From Planctomycetota bacterium (GTDB taxonomy: Bacteria; Planctomycetota; Phycisphaerae; Phycisphaerales; UBA1924), in assembly GCA_018242605.1 (NCBI GenBank), contig JAFEBP010000005.1, positions 885,320-949,319 on the forward strand: a stretch of 64,000 bases of DNA, read 5' to 3'. Position 1 is the stretch's first letter, and each line of letters begins with the position of its first letter. Position numbers and translations under genes: made by a program. A model generated the notes under the pieces. The model was given only the letters and a program-made list of their open reading frames with translations, ran no database searches and was not told the DNA's origin. Shown here one piece after another: positions 53,119 through 61,719 of the stretch.

Positions 53119-53925
53119 TCAACTCTTCCTGGGTGCCGCCGTGGCCCCCGCCAGGATGCCGCCATCGATCACAAACTCCGAACCGGTGACATACGCCGAT
53201 TCATCGCTCGCCAGGAACAACGCCATGCTCGCCACCTCCGCGGCCGTCCCCATCCGGCGCATCGGAATATCCACCTCGATGCCCGCGATGGCAACCGCCC
53301 TGGCCTCTCCCTCGCCCAGCATCGGGTCCCACATCGGCGTCAGGATCGCCGCCGGGTGGATGGAGTTGCAACGGATGTTGTACGAACTCTGTGCGCAATA
53401 CAGCGCGACGCTCTTGGTGTGATTGCGTACGCCCGCCTTGCTCGACGCGTACGCCGCGGCCCCTGCGATGCCCACCTGACCTGACCGCGAAGAAATATTC
53501 ACGATCGAACCACCCGGCCGAGGCGGCTTCATCGCCCTGATCGCATGCTTGCACCCCAGGAAGACGCCATCGAGATTCGTGGCGTGCACCGCTCGCCATG
53601 ATTCCAGCGACGCGTTCTCTGGGTCCTGCGGCCCGGCCGGCGGCACGAACCCGGTAATCCCGGCGTTGTTCACCAGCACATCCAGCCTGCCAAACCTTCG
53701 AAGGATCGAGTCGATCGATCGCTCCCAATCCGCTTCCACCCGCACATCCAGAGGCATCCAATGGGCAGACTCGCCGACCTCCGAAGCCGCCTGTTCGCCC
53801 TGGGTGCCTTCGAGATCGGTAAGCACCACCTGAGCGCCTTCCGAAGCAAACAACTGTGCGCAGGCCTTTCCAATGCCTCTAGCGCCGCCGGTAATGAGCG
53901 TGATCTTGCCGTCGAGTCGTCCCAT
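53119..53925 (-). CDS. Short-chain dehydrogenase/reductase
   Basis: The 268-residue oxidoreductase is a classical SDR. The dinucleotide motif [15 protein letters not shown] is at the N-terminus, with NNAGITG after strand 4. The catalytic Ser and the YxxxK motif are in [11 protein letters not shown] and [26 protein letters not shown] after strand 2 ends in Asp, which suggests NAD rather than NADP. The substrate is unknown. ATG 53925 is favoured over an upstream extension; TATCAT lies 5 bases before it. It precedes trpB on the same strand. Confidence 0.93.
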   Translation of the reverse strand: MGRLDGKITLITGGARGIGKACAQLFASEGAQVVLTDLEGTQGEQAASEVGESAHWMPLDVRVEADWERSIDSILRRFGRLDVLVNNAGITGFVPPAGPQDPENASLESWRAVHATNLDGVFLGCKHAIRAMKPPRPGGSIVNISSRSGQVGIAGAAAYASSKAGVRNHTKSVALYCAQSSYNIRCNSIHPAAILTPMWDPMLGEGEARAVAIAGIEVDIPMRRMGTAAEVASMALFLASDESAYVTGSEFVIDGGILAGATAAPRKS

Positions 53926-53930
53926 TCCTG

Positions 53931-53936
53931 ATGATA
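53931..53936 (-). promoter_or_regulatory. Candidate leaderless -10 element (TATCAT) of the SDR gene
   Basis: On the minus strand TATCAT lies 5 bases before the ATG at 53925. An AGGA next to the ATG is too close to act as a normal ribosome binding site. Confidence 0.38.
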
Positions 53937-54014
53937 CCGCCGCGACCCCCATTGCTCCGTAATCATCCCGCCGCCGCTTGCCCTCGCCCCTTTGCTTGCC
54001 GACAGTTCCACCCT

Positions 54015-55529
54015 ATGAAGACCCGCTCTCTCCTCCTGCCCGCTTCCGGTCTGCTGCTCGTCGCTCTCCTGTACGGCTGCAACGCCCCTTCACAACGCAA
54101 GGCGGCAACCGCCCCGACGTTTCATGAGATCGTCATCGACGGCGACACGAGCGAGTGGCCCGGCGACACCGCGGCGTACTCAGATGAGCACTACCTCTAC
54201 TTGCGGTTCTCCGTGCAGGGCGAACAGGAAACACTCCAAGCTTCCAGCCGCACCGTCACGCTGCTCGTGGACGCCGACGCGGACAAGGCCACCGGCTACG
54301 TCAGCGATCTCGCACCGATGAACGAACTCGGCGTCGATCTGGAGGTGCAGTTCTCGCCGCCAGGTCCCACCGGCACACCCCTCAAGGGCGTGCGGATCAG
54401 CAGCGTCGATACCGCGGGCAACCGCACGACAATCCCCACGACGAACTTCGACTTTCTTTGCGCCCCCACCTACGCCTCGTCGTGGTACGAAGCCCGCATC
54501 TCGCGCACCCCCGAGAGCAAGGGTTCGCTGCCCGAAGCTGGTCTGCTCGGCCCCGGCAAGGTCACCTGCATGGCGACCTTCGCCGACGCCGGCGGCAACA
54601 TCTTCGCGTTTTCCGATCCCACCAGCATCACGACCGATCCGGTCTGCCCGGGAGGCAAACGCGAGGTCAACTTCGCCCCGCCCGCCAAGCCCGCCGGCGG
54701 CGTGCGCGTCGTTTCCTGGAATATTGAGAAGAGCGCGCCGGCCGACAAGCCCGAGGCCTTTGCCCGCGTGCTCACCTACCTCTCCCCCGACGTGGTGCTG
54801 TTCCAGGAATGGGAAAAAGGCGATGACGCCGCGATGAAGGCCTGGCTCGACAAGAACCTGGGCGCAGCGCCCCCGTGGAACGTCCGCAAAGCCAAGGGCG
54901 ATATGACCAACGGCGGCGGCGTGGCGATCGCCAGCCGATTCCCGCTCGAGGCTGTGCTGGGTGACTCTCTCTTCGCGACGTACAAGGAGGACGACGGCAA
55001 GGAACAGCGCCGCCCCGTTCGCTACATCGGCGCCCTCGCCACCACTCCGATGGGTCCCATGCTGCTGGGCAGCGTTCACCTCAAGAGCGGCGGCTCAAAG
55101 GACACGATCGAAGACCGCCGACGCATCGCCGAGGCGCGCGCCATAAACGCCACGTTCCTCGCCGTGGCCCGCGCCACCAACGCCCCGTACCGCTTGATCA
55201 GCGGCGACCTCAATCTGGTGGGCACCCGGCCCGCGCTGGATGTCCTGCGGGCCGGTTTGGATACGGACGCGTCGGACCTGACCCCCGCCCCCACCGAGGT
55301 CTTCGGCGACTCTTCCTACTTCACCTGGCGGGACGACACGACCCCCTTTGGACCGGGCCGGCTGGATTGGATGGTCTATTCAGACGCCTCGGCCAAGGTA
55401 GCCAACTCCTTCGTGCTCGATGTGTCAAGAATGACCGACACCGAACTGACCAAGATCGGCATCCAAAGAGAGGACGCCAAGGCCAGCGACCACCTGCCCG
55501 TCGTGACCGATCTGCTACCCGCCAAATAA
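54015..55529 (+). CDS. Endonuclease/exonuclease/phosphatase family lipoprotein
   Basis: The 504-residue protein has a signal sequence ending LLYGC, a lipobox. An N-terminal beta domain follows (EIVIDGDTSEWPGDTAAYSD, VTLLVDADADKATGYVSDLA), of the CBM9/DOMON type. The EEP domain starts near residue 230 (VRVVSWNIEKSAPA) with VVLFQEWEKGDD (metal Glu), LLGSVHLKSGGSK and RLISGDLNLVGTRPA. It ends DWMVYSDASA and KASDHLPVVTDL (catalytic Asp-His). This is the second EEP protein in the window, and both are extracytoplasmic. The substrate is open. ATG 54015 starts the signal sequence; no clear ribosome binding site is seen. Confidence 0.87.
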   Translation: MKTRSLLLPASGLLLVALLYGCNAPSQRKAATAPTFHEIVIDGDTSEWPGDTAAYSDEHYLYLRFSVQGEQETLQASSRTVTLLVDADADKATGYVSDLAPMNELGVDLEVQFSPPGPTGTPLKGVRISSVDTAGNRTTIPTTNFDFLCAPTYASSWYEARISRTPESKGSLPEAGLLGPGKVTCMATFADAGGNIFAFSDPTSITTDPVCPGGKREVNFAPPAKPAGGVRVVSWNIEKSAPADKPEAFARVLTYLSPDVVLFQEWEKGDDAAMKAWLDKNLGAAPPWNVRKAKGDMTNGGGVAIASRFPLEAVLGDSLFATYKEDDGKEQRRPVRYIGALATTPMGPMLLGSVHLKSGGSKDTIEDRRRIAEARAINATFLAVARATNAPYRLISGDLNLVGTRPALDVLRAGLDTDASDLTPAPTEVFGDSSYFTWRDDTTPFGPGRLDWMVYSDASAKVANSFVLDVSRMTDTELTKIGIQREDAKASDHLPVVTDLLPAK

Positions 55530-55666
55530 CCGCCCCGAAAACGGGAATCCGAACCCGGCATAGCATCGAATGTATAGATAGCTGTCGATATGTTCCGCAC
55601 GGACGCGGCGATCCCATCCACCGGCCATGATCGAGCCACGATCGGCCCACCGCACCCGGAGTTTGC

Positions 55667-56455
55667 ATGCGCACACTCGTTGCCATCCCGGTCTTCAACG
55701 AAGAACGCTACGTCCGCGCCGTGCTGAGCCGCGTGCTCAGCATCCACCCGGACGTGCTGGTGATCGACGACGGCTCGTCAGACAACACGCCGCACGTGCT
55801 CCCCGATTTCCCGGTCGACGTCATCCGCCACGCCCGCAACCGCGGCTACGGCAAGAGCATGATCGACGCGTTCCGCTTCGCCGTGGCCGAAAAGTTCGAC
55901 TGGCTCATCACCATGGATTGCGACGAGCAGCACGAGCCCGCCGCGATCCCCGCGTTCATCGAGGAAGCCGCCAAGGGCGGGGCCGACATCATCAGCGGGT
56001 CCCGCTACCTGCTGCCCGCCGCGGGCGATGACCGCCCACCCGCCGACCGCCGTGCCATCAACGCCACCATCACGGCGGAGATCAACAGCCGTCTGGCCGG
56101 CCCGCTCGGCGCGATCCTCACCGATTCTTTCTGCGGCTTCAAGGCGTACCGCGTGTCGTCCCTGCGGCCCCTGCGGCCCACGGTGCCGGGCTACGCGTTC
56201 CCGATGCAGTTCTGGGTGCAGGCCGCCGCGGCGGGGCTGAAGGTGCGCGAAATGCCCGTGCGCCGCATCTACAACGATCTCACCCGCACGTTCGGCGGCA
56301 CCCTCGACGACGCCGAAGAACGCCTGCGCCACTACCGCCGCATCCTGCACCGCGAACTTCGGCGCAAGTCGCACCTGCTTCCGTCTCAGGCCCTGCGCGG
56401 CATCTGCGAGCAGACGTGCCAGAATCCTCGCGACGACAGCATCCGCAGCCTCTAA
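55667..56455 (+). CDS. GT2-family glycosyltransferase
   Basis: The 262-residue enzyme has a GT-A fold: RTLVAIPVFNEERYVRAVLS, VLVIDDGSSDNTPHVLPDF, the metal motif ITMDCDEQHEPAAIPAFIEE, then IISGSRYLLPA and ILTDSFCGFKAYRV. It resembles the polyprenyl-phosphate glycosyltransferase (DPM1/GtrB-like) group but has no membrane helices at the C-terminus. Acceptor and donor are not decided. A GGAG ribosome binding site lies 5 bases before the ATG. It ends 18 bases before the BshC-like gene, so the two are probably co-transcribed. Confidence 0.9.
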   Translation: MRTLVAIPVFNEERYVRAVLSRVLSIHPDVLVIDDGSSDNTPHVLPDFPVDVIRHARNRGYGKSMIDAFRFAVAEKFDWLITMDCDEQHEPAAIPAFIEEAAKGGADIISGSRYLLPAAGDDRPPADRRAINATITAEINSRLAGPLGAILTDSFCGFKAYRVSSLRPLRPTVPGYAFPMQFWVQAAAAGLKVREMPVRRIYNDLTRTFGGTLDDAEERLRHYRRILHRELRRKSHLLPSQALRGICEQTCQNPRDDSIRSL

Positions 56456-56473
56456 AATCCCGCAGCACCGCGC

Positions 56474-57850
56474 ATGGCCACACCCACCCCCGAGGAGCGC
56501 CTGAGCATCAGTCCGTCGCCCCAGGTATGGCGGACGGGCATCGAGGCGGCTTGGCACCATTCCCGCGCCGACGCCGCGGCGATGGCATTCCGCGGGCAGT
56601 TGGGGCTACCCACCAACGGCCCCATCGTGATGAGCGGCCACCAGGCACAGTTCTGGCACGCGGGGATTCTCGCCAAGCACTTCGCGGCCCTCGCCGCCGC
56701 CAGCGCCATCAGCGGCAACGCCCACGCCGCGTGGATCACCGTTGATCAGGACTCTCACGACCCCTGGCCTCTTCCCGCACCAACCCCGGGGCTCGAACGC
56801 ATCGTGATGCGGCTCGGACCGGCCGCCGAAGCCGACCGGCCCGTCTGTACCATGCCCGCCAGCAGCGGGCCCCACTCGTTGATCGCACCGCACCTGCCAG
56901 CGCTCGTTCCCTCGGCGGCTGCCGGAGCCAGCCGCATCGCCGATGCACTCGCCCGCCACACCGGCGCCGCCTCCGCCGCTGCGCAGATCGCTTCCGCGCT
57001 CCGTGACCTCATCGCCCCCCTGACGCCCGACCGTGCCCCGCCGATCGGGCTGTTCGCAACGAGGATCTCCGGCACCGATCTATTCTCCAACGCCGTCGCC
57101 TCGATGCGTGAGGACCCCGCGCTGTGCGCCGTGCATTACAACGCCGCGGCCCGCACCCACCCGGCCGCGGGCATCCGCCCACTCTCACTCACGGCGGATC
57201 AGGTCGAGTTGCCGCTGTGGCACATCGTCCCCACCGGGCCTCGCCGACGCGTGCACGCCCACCAACTCGCCGATATCCCCGTGACGCAACTGGCCCCCAG
57301 AGCCTTGCTCATGACAGCGTTGCTCCGCTCCGCCGCCTGTGACCTGTTCATTCACGGTGTCGGTGGCGGCGTCTACGACCAGGTGACGGACGCGTGGATC
57401 GGCGCCTGGAAGCCCAAGTGGCGTCTGGCCCCCACCGCCGTCGTCACCGCGACCCGGTATCTGTCCATCGAGAACGCCCCAGACGTTCCCAGCCCGCAGG
57501 CCATCGCGAGAGCACAGTGGCGGCATCATCGCGCACTGCACGATCCCTCGCTCCTTGACGACGATGCCGCCGCCGCGGAAAAACGCGACATGCTCCGGCA
57601 GATCCGCGAAACGCGTGCCGCGGGCGGACATCCCCTGCCTTTGTACCGCCGCATGCACGCGTTGCTGGCCCGGGTTCGCGGAGCCCACGTGGAAAAACTC
57701 TCCGAACTCAAAGCGCTCGCCGACTCGCTGAACTCGCACCGCGACGCCGCGGCGGTGCTGTTCGACCGCACCTGGGCCTTCCCGATGCTCGCCGATCAGA
57801 CGCTGCAGGGGTTGCGTGACGCAATCCGCCAGGCCTTCGGGCAGCCCTGA
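56474..57850 (+). CDS. BshC-like protein (putative bacillithiol-type cysteine ligase relative)
   Basis: The 458-residue protein is distantly BshC-like. The block IVMSGHQAQFWHAGILAKHF fits the BshC nucleotide-site region with GxQxxxxxGxLY-type spacing. AAWITVDQDSHD fits the family's WIAxEDHDxxE. LFIHGVGGGVYDQVTDAWIG fits the late glycine-rich block. A long C-terminal helical region (RRMHALLARVRGAHVEKLSE) corresponds to the BshC coiled coil. BshC adds cysteine to glucosaminyl-malate in bacillithiol synthesis. No bshA or bshB is nearby, and a changed substrate is possible. The family link is moderate, the function weak. The ATG has no clear ribosome binding site. Confidence 0.65.
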   Translation: MATPTPEERLSISPSPQVWRTGIEAAWHHSRADAAAMAFRGQLGLPTNGPIVMSGHQAQFWHAGILAKHFAALAAASAISGNAHAAWITVDQDSHDPWPLPAPTPGLERIVMRLGPAAEADRPVCTMPASSGPHSLIAPHLPALVPSAAAGASRIADALARHTGAASAAAQIASALRDLIAPLTPDRAPPIGLFATRISGTDLFSNAVASMREDPALCAVHYNAAARTHPAAGIRPLSLTADQVELPLWHIVPTGPRRRVHAHQLADIPVTQLAPRALLMTALLRSAACDLFIHGVGGGVYDQVTDAWIGAWKPKWRLAPTAVVTATRYLSIENAPDVPSPQAIARAQWRHHRALHDPSLLDDDAAAAEKRDMLRQIRETRAAGGHPLPLYRRMHALLARVRGAHVEKLSELKALADSLNSHRDAAAVLFDRTWAFPMLADQTLQGLRDAIRQAFGQP

Positions 57851-57869
57851 TGAATCTCCGTCGCGGCGA

Positions 57870-57875
57870 TACCCT
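57870..57875 (+). promoter_or_regulatory. Candidate leaderless -10 element (TACCCT) of the MDR gene
   Basis: TACCCT ends 8 bases before the ATG at 57884, within the 33 bases after the upstream stop. There is no Shine-Dalgarno sequence. Confidence 0.42.
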
Positions 57876-57883
57876 CCGGACGC

Positions 57884-58924
57884 ATGAGAGCCATCGTCAT
57901 CAGCCGCCAGGGCAACCCCGTCGCGCCCAACATCTCTGTCCGCACCGATTGGCCCGAGCCCGCCGCGCCGCGGCCGGGCGAGGTCACCATCAAGACCCTC
58001 GCCACAGCATTCAACCACATGGACCTGTGGGTCGGCATGGGGCTGCCGGGCCTAAACCTCTCGTACCCCCGTGTGTCAGGATGCGACGCGTGCGGCGTGG
58101 TGGAGGCCGTCGGCCCCGGGGTCGATCCCTCGTGGATGGGTAAGCGCGTCATCGTGAACGCGGCCCTGCGAATCGGCACCGCCTCCCGCGCCGACGAACC
58201 GCCCGCCACCACCCTGGCGCCCCAATACGAACTCATCGGCGAACACCACAACGGCATGCTCGCCGAGAAGTTTAGCGCACCGGCGGAAAACCTCGCGCAC
58301 GTCGGGCAAGCCGACCCGGTTGACGCCGCGGCATTCGGTCTCTGCTCTCTCACCGCCTATTCCATGATCATCACGAAAGCCGCGCTGCGGCCGGGCCAGA
58401 GCGTTCTCGTGACAGGCATCGGCGGCGGCGTCGCCGTCGCGGCCCTGGCCATCGCCAAGCACCTGGGCTGCCCCACAGCGGTCACCAGCCGCCACCAGTG
58501 GAAGCTCGACAAAGCCAAGGAACTGGGCGCCGATTTCGGCGTGCTGGACAAAGGCCAGGATTGGTCCAAAGACGTCCGCGCCTGGAGCGGCAAGCGCGGC
58601 GTCGATCTCGCCGTCGATTCCTCCGGCAAAGCGACCCACCTGAACTGCATCAAATCCCTCGCCCGCGGCGGGGCGTACGTCACCCCCGGCTGCACCAGCG
58701 GCCCCAACGCCGAGACCGACCTTGCCCGCATCTTCTGGAATCAACTGCGACTGTTGGGTTCCACCATGGGAAGCAACGACGAGTTCCGCGAGGTGGCGGC
58801 GCTGTTCCGCGCGGGACGGCTAAAACTGCCGGTGGACCAGGTCTTTGAGGCCAAGGACGCGGTGAAGGCGTACGAACGCCTCGAAGCCGCGGAGCAGTTC
58901 GGAAAGATTGTCGTGACATGGTGA
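57884..58924 (+). CDS. Medium-chain dehydrogenase/reductase (alcohol dehydrogenase-like)
   Basis: The 346-residue enzyme is an MDR-superfamily oxidoreductase. The N-terminal GroES-like part (VTIKTLATAFNHMDLWVGMG, YPRVSGCDACGVVEAVGPGV) is followed by a Rossmann NAD(P) domain (QSVLVTGIGGGVAVAALAIA). GVDLAVDSSGKATH and GGAYVTPGCTSGP are standard. The zinc-site Cys/His set of classical ADH is incomplete: NHMDLW replaces the usual catalytic-Cys motif and no four-Cys structural site is seen. It is therefore probably a quinone-reductase-like, zinc-free form. The substrate is unknown. It ends 3 bases before the convergent hldE stop. Confidence 0.9.
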   Translation: MRAIVISRQGNPVAPNISVRTDWPEPAAPRPGEVTIKTLATAFNHMDLWVGMGLPGLNLSYPRVSGCDACGVVEAVGPGVDPSWMGKRVIVNAALRIGTASRADEPPATTLAPQYELIGEHHNGMLAEKFSAPAENLAHVGQADPVDAAAFGLCSLTAYSMIITKAALRPGQSVLVTGIGGGVAVAALAIAKHLGCPTAVTSRHQWKLDKAKELGADFGVLDKGQDWSKDVRAWSGKRGVDLAVDSSGKATHLNCIKSLARGGAYVTPGCTSGPNAETDLARIFWNQLRLLGSTMGSNDEFREVAALFRAGRLKLPVDQVFEAKDAVKAYERLEAAEQFGKIVVTW

Positions 58925-58927
58925 TAC

Positions 58928-60466
58928 TCACGGTTTGTCGGCGACGAACCGTTCGCGAGTGACGGCGGTCGTCGTTGTCTCCGCCCGCGGATCGCCCATC
59001 TTCCGCAGCGTCTGGGTGCTGCTCTGGCCCTGCATCATCGGGATTCGGATTACACGACCGCCGCGAGACTCGACGAACGCCGCGCCGGGAATATTCGTCG
59101 CGGCATACTCATCGCCCTTCACGAGCACGTCCGGCACGACCCGCTCGATCGTCTCGCGAGGCGTGTCCTCGCCGAAGATCACCACCGCGTCGACAGCCGC
59201 GAGGCCGGCGAGCACCCTCACGCGGTCTTCCACGCAGTTCACCGGACGCCCCGGCCCCTTGAACTCTCGGACTTTCTCATCGGTATTGGTCGCCACGATC
59301 AGGAAGTCACCCTGCGCCTTGGCCTGATCCAGCAGCCAGACGTGCCCGGCGTGCAGCACGTCAAAGCAACCATTGGTGAAGACGATTCTCTGACCGGCAC
59401 GCCGACGGGCCTGCACCTCGACCGCCAGTTGATCGAGCGTGCGCACCTTTCCGGAAAGGCCCGCGGTCTCGACCAGAAGTGCGTGGTGAATCTTCTCGAG
59501 CGGGATCGGCTCCACGCCGAAGACCTCGACCTCGAGCCCAGCCGCGGCGTTCGCGAAGCGGACCGAGTCGGCCCAGCCGATGCCGTTGGCGCGTGCCGCG
59601 GCAAGCGCAGCCAGGAACATGTCGCCCGCACCGGTCACGTCGTACACCTGCCGCGCTATCGTGGGAACGGCCAGCGGCGTGCCCTCGCGTTCAAGCAGCA
59701 ACGCGCCGTGCCGATCGAGCGTCAGCACGCACGCGTCCAGATCAAGTTGATCCCGAAGCCGCTCGGCAAGCTGCGCGTTGTGCTGCGGCGACGCGTCGGC
59801 GCTGGTGCCGATGCCGGTGGCGGTTTCGGCCTCGGTCCGATTGGGCGTGATCGCCGCAGCGCCTCTGTACTTGGAGTAATCCGGCAGCCGCGCCGGATCA
59901 ACAAAAACCGGCTTGCCCGCGGCCTTAGCCCTCGCGATCACCCCGCGGCAGAGATCCTGGCTGCACACGCCCTTGGCGTAATCCTCGATGCACACCACGT
60001 CGCACCCCGGCAGCGCCGCGTCGAAAGCGGCCAGCAGTCGCCGCATCACCTCACCGCCGATGGGCTCGCGTGACTCGTGGTCAACGCGGAACATCTTCTG
60101 CGGGTGGCGTGCCTGCGCAAGGCCGATCAGATTCTGCTTGAGGGTCGTCGGACGGGACTCATCGGCGATGAGCCCCGTGACGTCGATGCCCGCGGAACCA
60201 AGCTGCTCGCGGAGCGCGTCCGCCGCGGCGTCACGCCCCACAACCCCCAACGCTTTGACGTGGCCCTTGAGCGCGGCCAAATCCAGGCAGACGTTGGCCG
60301 ACCCGCCGGGACGGCTCTCCGTCTTGCGCACGTGCAGAATCGGCACGGGCGCATCGGCGGAGAGCCGCTCGGCGTCGCCGTAGACATGCTGATCGAGCAT
60401 GAAATCGCCGACCACCAACGCCGTGAACGGGCGCCATGAAGAGACGGCATCCAGAAGCGTTGACAT
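58928..60466 (-). CDS. hldE: Bifunctional heptose-7-phosphate kinase/adenylyltransferase HldE
   Basis: HldE phosphorylates D-glycero-D-manno-heptose 7-phosphate at C1, then adenylates it, providing ADP-heptose for lipopolysaccharide core. The 512 residues have the PfkB-type kinase domain (1-330: VVGDFMLDQHVYGDAERLS, RPGGSANVCLDLAALKGHV, and the catalytic YDVTGAGDMFLAALAAARA). The cytidylyltransferase-like domain follows (IVFTNGCFDVLHAGHVWLLD, with the HAGH nucleotide site; ATNTDEKVREFKGPGRPVN). It is close to standard length, with both domains complete. It implies heptose-containing surface polysaccharide. It is on the same strand as, and 23 bases from, the OmpA-like lipoprotein gene. Confidence 0.95.
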   Translation of the reverse strand: MSTLLDAVSSWRPFTALVVGDFMLDQHVYGDAERLSADAPVPILHVRKTESRPGGSANVCLDLAALKGHVKALGVVGRDAAADALREQLGSAGIDVTGLIADESRPTTLKQNLIGLAQARHPQKMFRVDHESREPIGGEVMRRLLAAFDAALPGCDVVCIEDYAKGVCSQDLCRGVIARAKAAGKPVFVDPARLPDYSKYRGAAAITPNRTEAETATGIGTSADASPQHNAQLAERLRDQLDLDACVLTLDRHGALLLEREGTPLAVPTIARQVYDVTGAGDMFLAALAAARANGIGWADSVRFANAAAGLEVEVFGVEPIPLEKIHHALLVETAGLSGKVRTLDQLAVEVQARRRAGQRIVFTNGCFDVLHAGHVWLLDQAKAQGDFLIVATNTDEKVREFKGPGRPVNCVEDRVRVLAGLAAVDAVVIFGEDTPRETIERVVPDVLVKGDEYAATNIPGAAFVESRGGRVIRIPMMQGQSSTQTLRKMGDPRAETTTTAVTRERFVADKP

Positions 60467-60489
60467 CGGCGACGATTCCCGCCCGAGGA

Positions 60490-61377
60490 TTACTTGGTCA
60501 GGTCGATGGGCTTGGCCGGGGGCTTGGAACGGTCCGGCGTGGCCTTCGTGGGCGAGGGTGCGGGAGCCGCCACATCCGCGGTGGCCGAACCTGTGCTGTG
60601 GCCCTTGGCCAGGAAGATCTCGACGCGCCGGTTCTGAGGCGTGTTGCCGTTGGGCGCGTTGGTCACGAGCGGGCGGTACTCGCCCCAGCCCGCCGCCATC
60701 ATGCGGCCGTACGGCACGCCCATGTTGCCCAGCACGTCGATCACCGAGATCGCGCGGTGGGCGGAGAGGTGGCGGTTGGTCGCGTGACGCTTCTGCGTGT
60801 TGGCGCTCACGCGCTGGCTGTCGGTGTGACCCTCGACGATGATCTCATACTGCAGCGCCGAGGAGGACTTGAGCACCTCGGCCAGAGCCGACAACGCACG
60901 CTTGGCCTCATCCTTCACGGCATCGGAACCGGAATCGAACGTGAGATCGCTCGCGAACCGCAGCATGCCGGTATTGGGGTCGTAGGTCATCAGGCCCGGA
61001 TACTGCTTGGCGAGGGCCTCTAGCGCCTGATCCGTGGTCGGATCGAGACGGCCGAAATCCAGGCCGGCCATGCGGGCGTCAAGATCCTTGTAATCAGCCA
61101 GGGCCTTGTCGTACAGGCGGCGGAGTTCCGCGTTTTCCTTCTGGAGAGCAGCCAGGGCACCCTCGCCGCTGCCCATGCTCTTCTTGAGCAGTTCAAGAGC
61201 GGCGCGGGCTTCGTCGCGCTCACGCTGCAGTTCCGCGTTGCGGGCCGTCAGGCTCCGGTTCGCGGTGTAGAGGTTGTCGTACTCGCCCTGACCCACACAG
61301 CCTGTGAGCGTCATCGCGGCCAGCGAGAGAATGACGGGAACGGTGATTCGGCGAACAGCGTGTGCGAAAGCGGACAT
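60490..61377 (-). CDS. OmpA/Pal-like peptidoglycan-binding lipoprotein
   Basis: The 295-residue lipoprotein has a signal sequence ending MTLTGC. A coiled coil follows (SLTARNAELQRERDEARAAL, ALQKENAELRRLYDKALADY). The C-terminal OmpA-like domain carries the peptidoglycan-binding features DLTFDSGSDAVKDEAKRALS, IIVEGHTDSQRVSA and NTPQNRRVEIFLAKGHS. The Asp and Arg that contact diaminopimelate are in the HTDSQ and NRRVEI blocks. It would link the outer membrane to the cell wall. The last 40 residues are a Pro/Ala/Lys-rich tail. AAGGAG lies 6 bases before the ATG at 61377. Confidence 0.92.
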   Translation of the reverse strand: MSAFAHAVRRITVPVILSLAAMTLTGCVGQGEYDNLYTANRSLTARNAELQRERDEARAALELLKKSMGSGEGALAALQKENAELRRLYDKALADYKDLDARMAGLDFGRLDPTTDQALEALAKQYPGLMTYDPNTGMLRFASDLTFDSGSDAVKDEAKRALSALAEVLKSSSALQYEIIVEGHTDSQRVSANTQKRHATNRHLSAHRAISVIDVLGNMGVPYGRMMAAGWGEYRPLVTNAPNGNTPQNRRVEIFLAKGHSTGSATADVAAPAPSPTKATPDRSKPPAKPIDLTK

Positions 61378-61719
61378 GCGAAACTCCTTGTCGATCATCG
61401 GGCGAGCACCGGCCCGATCCGTGGGCCGTGTACATGCGGAACTCGCTCAGGGTGCCGATAGTATGGCGGGGGAACGCCCCAAGGCGGGCAAAAGCGCTGT
61501 CGCTGGCGTGGCGGAGCCCCCAGAAATGGCGACTCCGTCAGGGCTTTTCGGCCTCCTCGGATGGCCCAGGCCCGGGATGCACTCCTTGGTCATTGGCGGG
61601 GCCCCGAACGCCCATACGGTCTTCCCGCCGCTTTCCGGGCTCCCGCATCGACCGCTATGGTCCCGGCAATGCCGGACGAGCCTCCGCGTTACTCCGTGAC
61701 CACCCCAACGGATACCACC
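61378..61719. other. Divergent region between OmpA-like and calpain-like genes
   Basis: These 342 bases hold the ribosome binding site of the OmpA-like gene and the 5' flank of the calpain-like gene. I see no clear promoter, repeat or protein-like frame. Open frames on both strands here look like random high-GC sequence. Confidence 0.35.
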
